From a bacterium (lineage in GTDB: Bacteria > Spirochaetota > UBA4802 > UBA5550), in the NCBI GenBank assembly GCA_024224995.1, contig JAAENB010000427.1, positions 1 through 6,837 on the forward strand: 6,837 bases of DNA. The letters run 5' to 3'. A model generated the notes under the pieces. That model was not told where the DNA came from, made no database searches, and saw only the letters and a program-made list of their open reading frames with translations. Below, one piece after another: positions 6,699 to 6,837 of this stretch; the first letter of the stretch is position 1, and every line of letters begins with the position of its first letter. The position numbers and the translations under genes were made by a program.

Positions 6699-6732
6699 CG
6701 CGTACGGGCACGGCGCGCCGTGCCCGTACGCG
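6699..6732. repeat. Perfect 34-bp palindrome
   Basis: The left arm CGCGTACGGGCACGGCG (6699-6715) is followed without any spacer by its exact reverse complement (6716-6732). The centre reads GGCGCGCC. An outer pair, GAGGGG (6685-6690) and CCCCTC (6749-6754), flanks it almost coaxially, so a larger cruciform is possible. It is the most GC-rich part of the window. Confidence 0.9.
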
Positions 6733-6760
6733 GTGTTTATCTGGGATTCCCCTCTGTGGT

Positions 6761-6792
6761 GTTGACCCGGGACAAATCTCCGGGAAACCAAC
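6761..6792. repeat. Interrupted inverted repeat
   Basis: CCCGG (6766-6770) pairs with CCGGG (6780-6784) around a 9-base loop. GTTG (6761-6764) can pair with CAAC (6789-6792) across an asymmetric internal loop. I checked it as an integron attC-like structure, but the consensus core is not met. Confidence 0.4.
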
Positions 6793-6798
6793 CCGTAA

Positions 6799-6818
6799 AG
6801 ACGTTGCACGCAACGTCT
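6799..6818. repeat. GACGTTGC palindrome, copy 2
   Basis: AGACGTTGC (6799-6807) and GCAACGTCT (6810-6818) are perfect 9-base arms separated by AC. It is related to the palindrome at 6606-6622. It is bracketed by CCGGGAA (6780-6786) and TTCCCGG (6822-6828), which can add an outer stem. Confidence 0.75.
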
Positions 6819-6837
6819 CTCTTCCCGGAAACCGGCC

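Larger units (their letters stand above)
6445..6837. other. Non-coding, palindrome-dense region to window end
   Basis: No gene is supported in these 393 bases. An open frame on the minus strand (6520-6813) is rejected because it runs through repeats and palindromes and has no family features. The region begins with dispersed element copy B (6451-6551) and continues as a GC-rich series of inverted repeats, two of which recur as imperfect direct copies, plus one perfect 34-bp palindrome. It continues past the right edge. No tRNA, CRISPR spacing or integron attC core could be recognised. Confidence 0.7.

Noticed and set aside
6520..6813. Minus-strand open frame of 97 codons
   Set aside because: It runs through stacked palindromes and repeats, so its translation is a by-product of the repeats. 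No Shine-Dalgarno or domain was recognised.
6761..6818. Integron attC site or tRNA
   Set aside because: The attC core (GTTRRRY with RYYYAAC) is not met, and no cloverleaf with a T-loop GTTCRA could be drawn.
6561..6837. CRISPR array
   Set aside because: The repeats are palindromic, unequal in length and irregularly spaced, with no uniform spacers.

Overview
The window holds three protein-coding genes framed by two repeat-rich, palindrome-rich non-coding stretches. Ribosome binding sites are clear and intergenic gaps are short, so this is bacterial DNA. Base composition is mid-range. The promoter region near 6380 is AT-rich, while the right end (from about 6540) is visibly GC-rich. The taxon cannot be fixed from the sequence. 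The mix of a very large HEAT-repeat protein, small dispersed palindromes and heptamer repeats suggests a Gram-negative environmental bacterium; a spirochaete is a guess only.

Layout: positions 1-271 are non-coding, with several hairpins, one copy of a dispersed palindromic element (109-176) and a short heptamer tandem repeat just before the first gene. Positions 272-1195 (+) encode a membrane-anchored alpha/beta hydrolase with a complete Ser-Asp-His triad that closely resembles the monoacylglycerol lipase ABHD6. Only 14 bases separate its stop codon from that of the convergent gene 1210-5829 (-), which encodes a 1539-residue HEAT-like helical repeat protein of unknown role. Immediately upstream of that gene on the same strand, 15 bases away, is 5845-6339 (-), a GNAT acetyltransferase of the short ArgA-like type. 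A good sigma70-type promoter at 6386-6414 (-) probably drives the acetyltransferase and the HEAT protein as a two-gene operon, and it also settles the acetyltransferase start codon. Positions 6445-6837 are non-coding: a second copy of the dispersed element, then a dense series of inverted repeats including a perfect 34-bp palindrome.

Nothing seen amounts to a demonstrable new defence or mobile system. The most interesting signals are (i) two related palindromic elements at opposite ends of the gene block whose stems differ by compensating base changes, (ii) the composite palindrome cluster at the right edge, which runs off the window, and (iii) the coupling of a giant helical-repeat scaffold to a small acetyltransferase with an altered cysteine cluster. 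How the three genes might cooperate is not evident. The hydrolase points the other way and need not be functionally linked.
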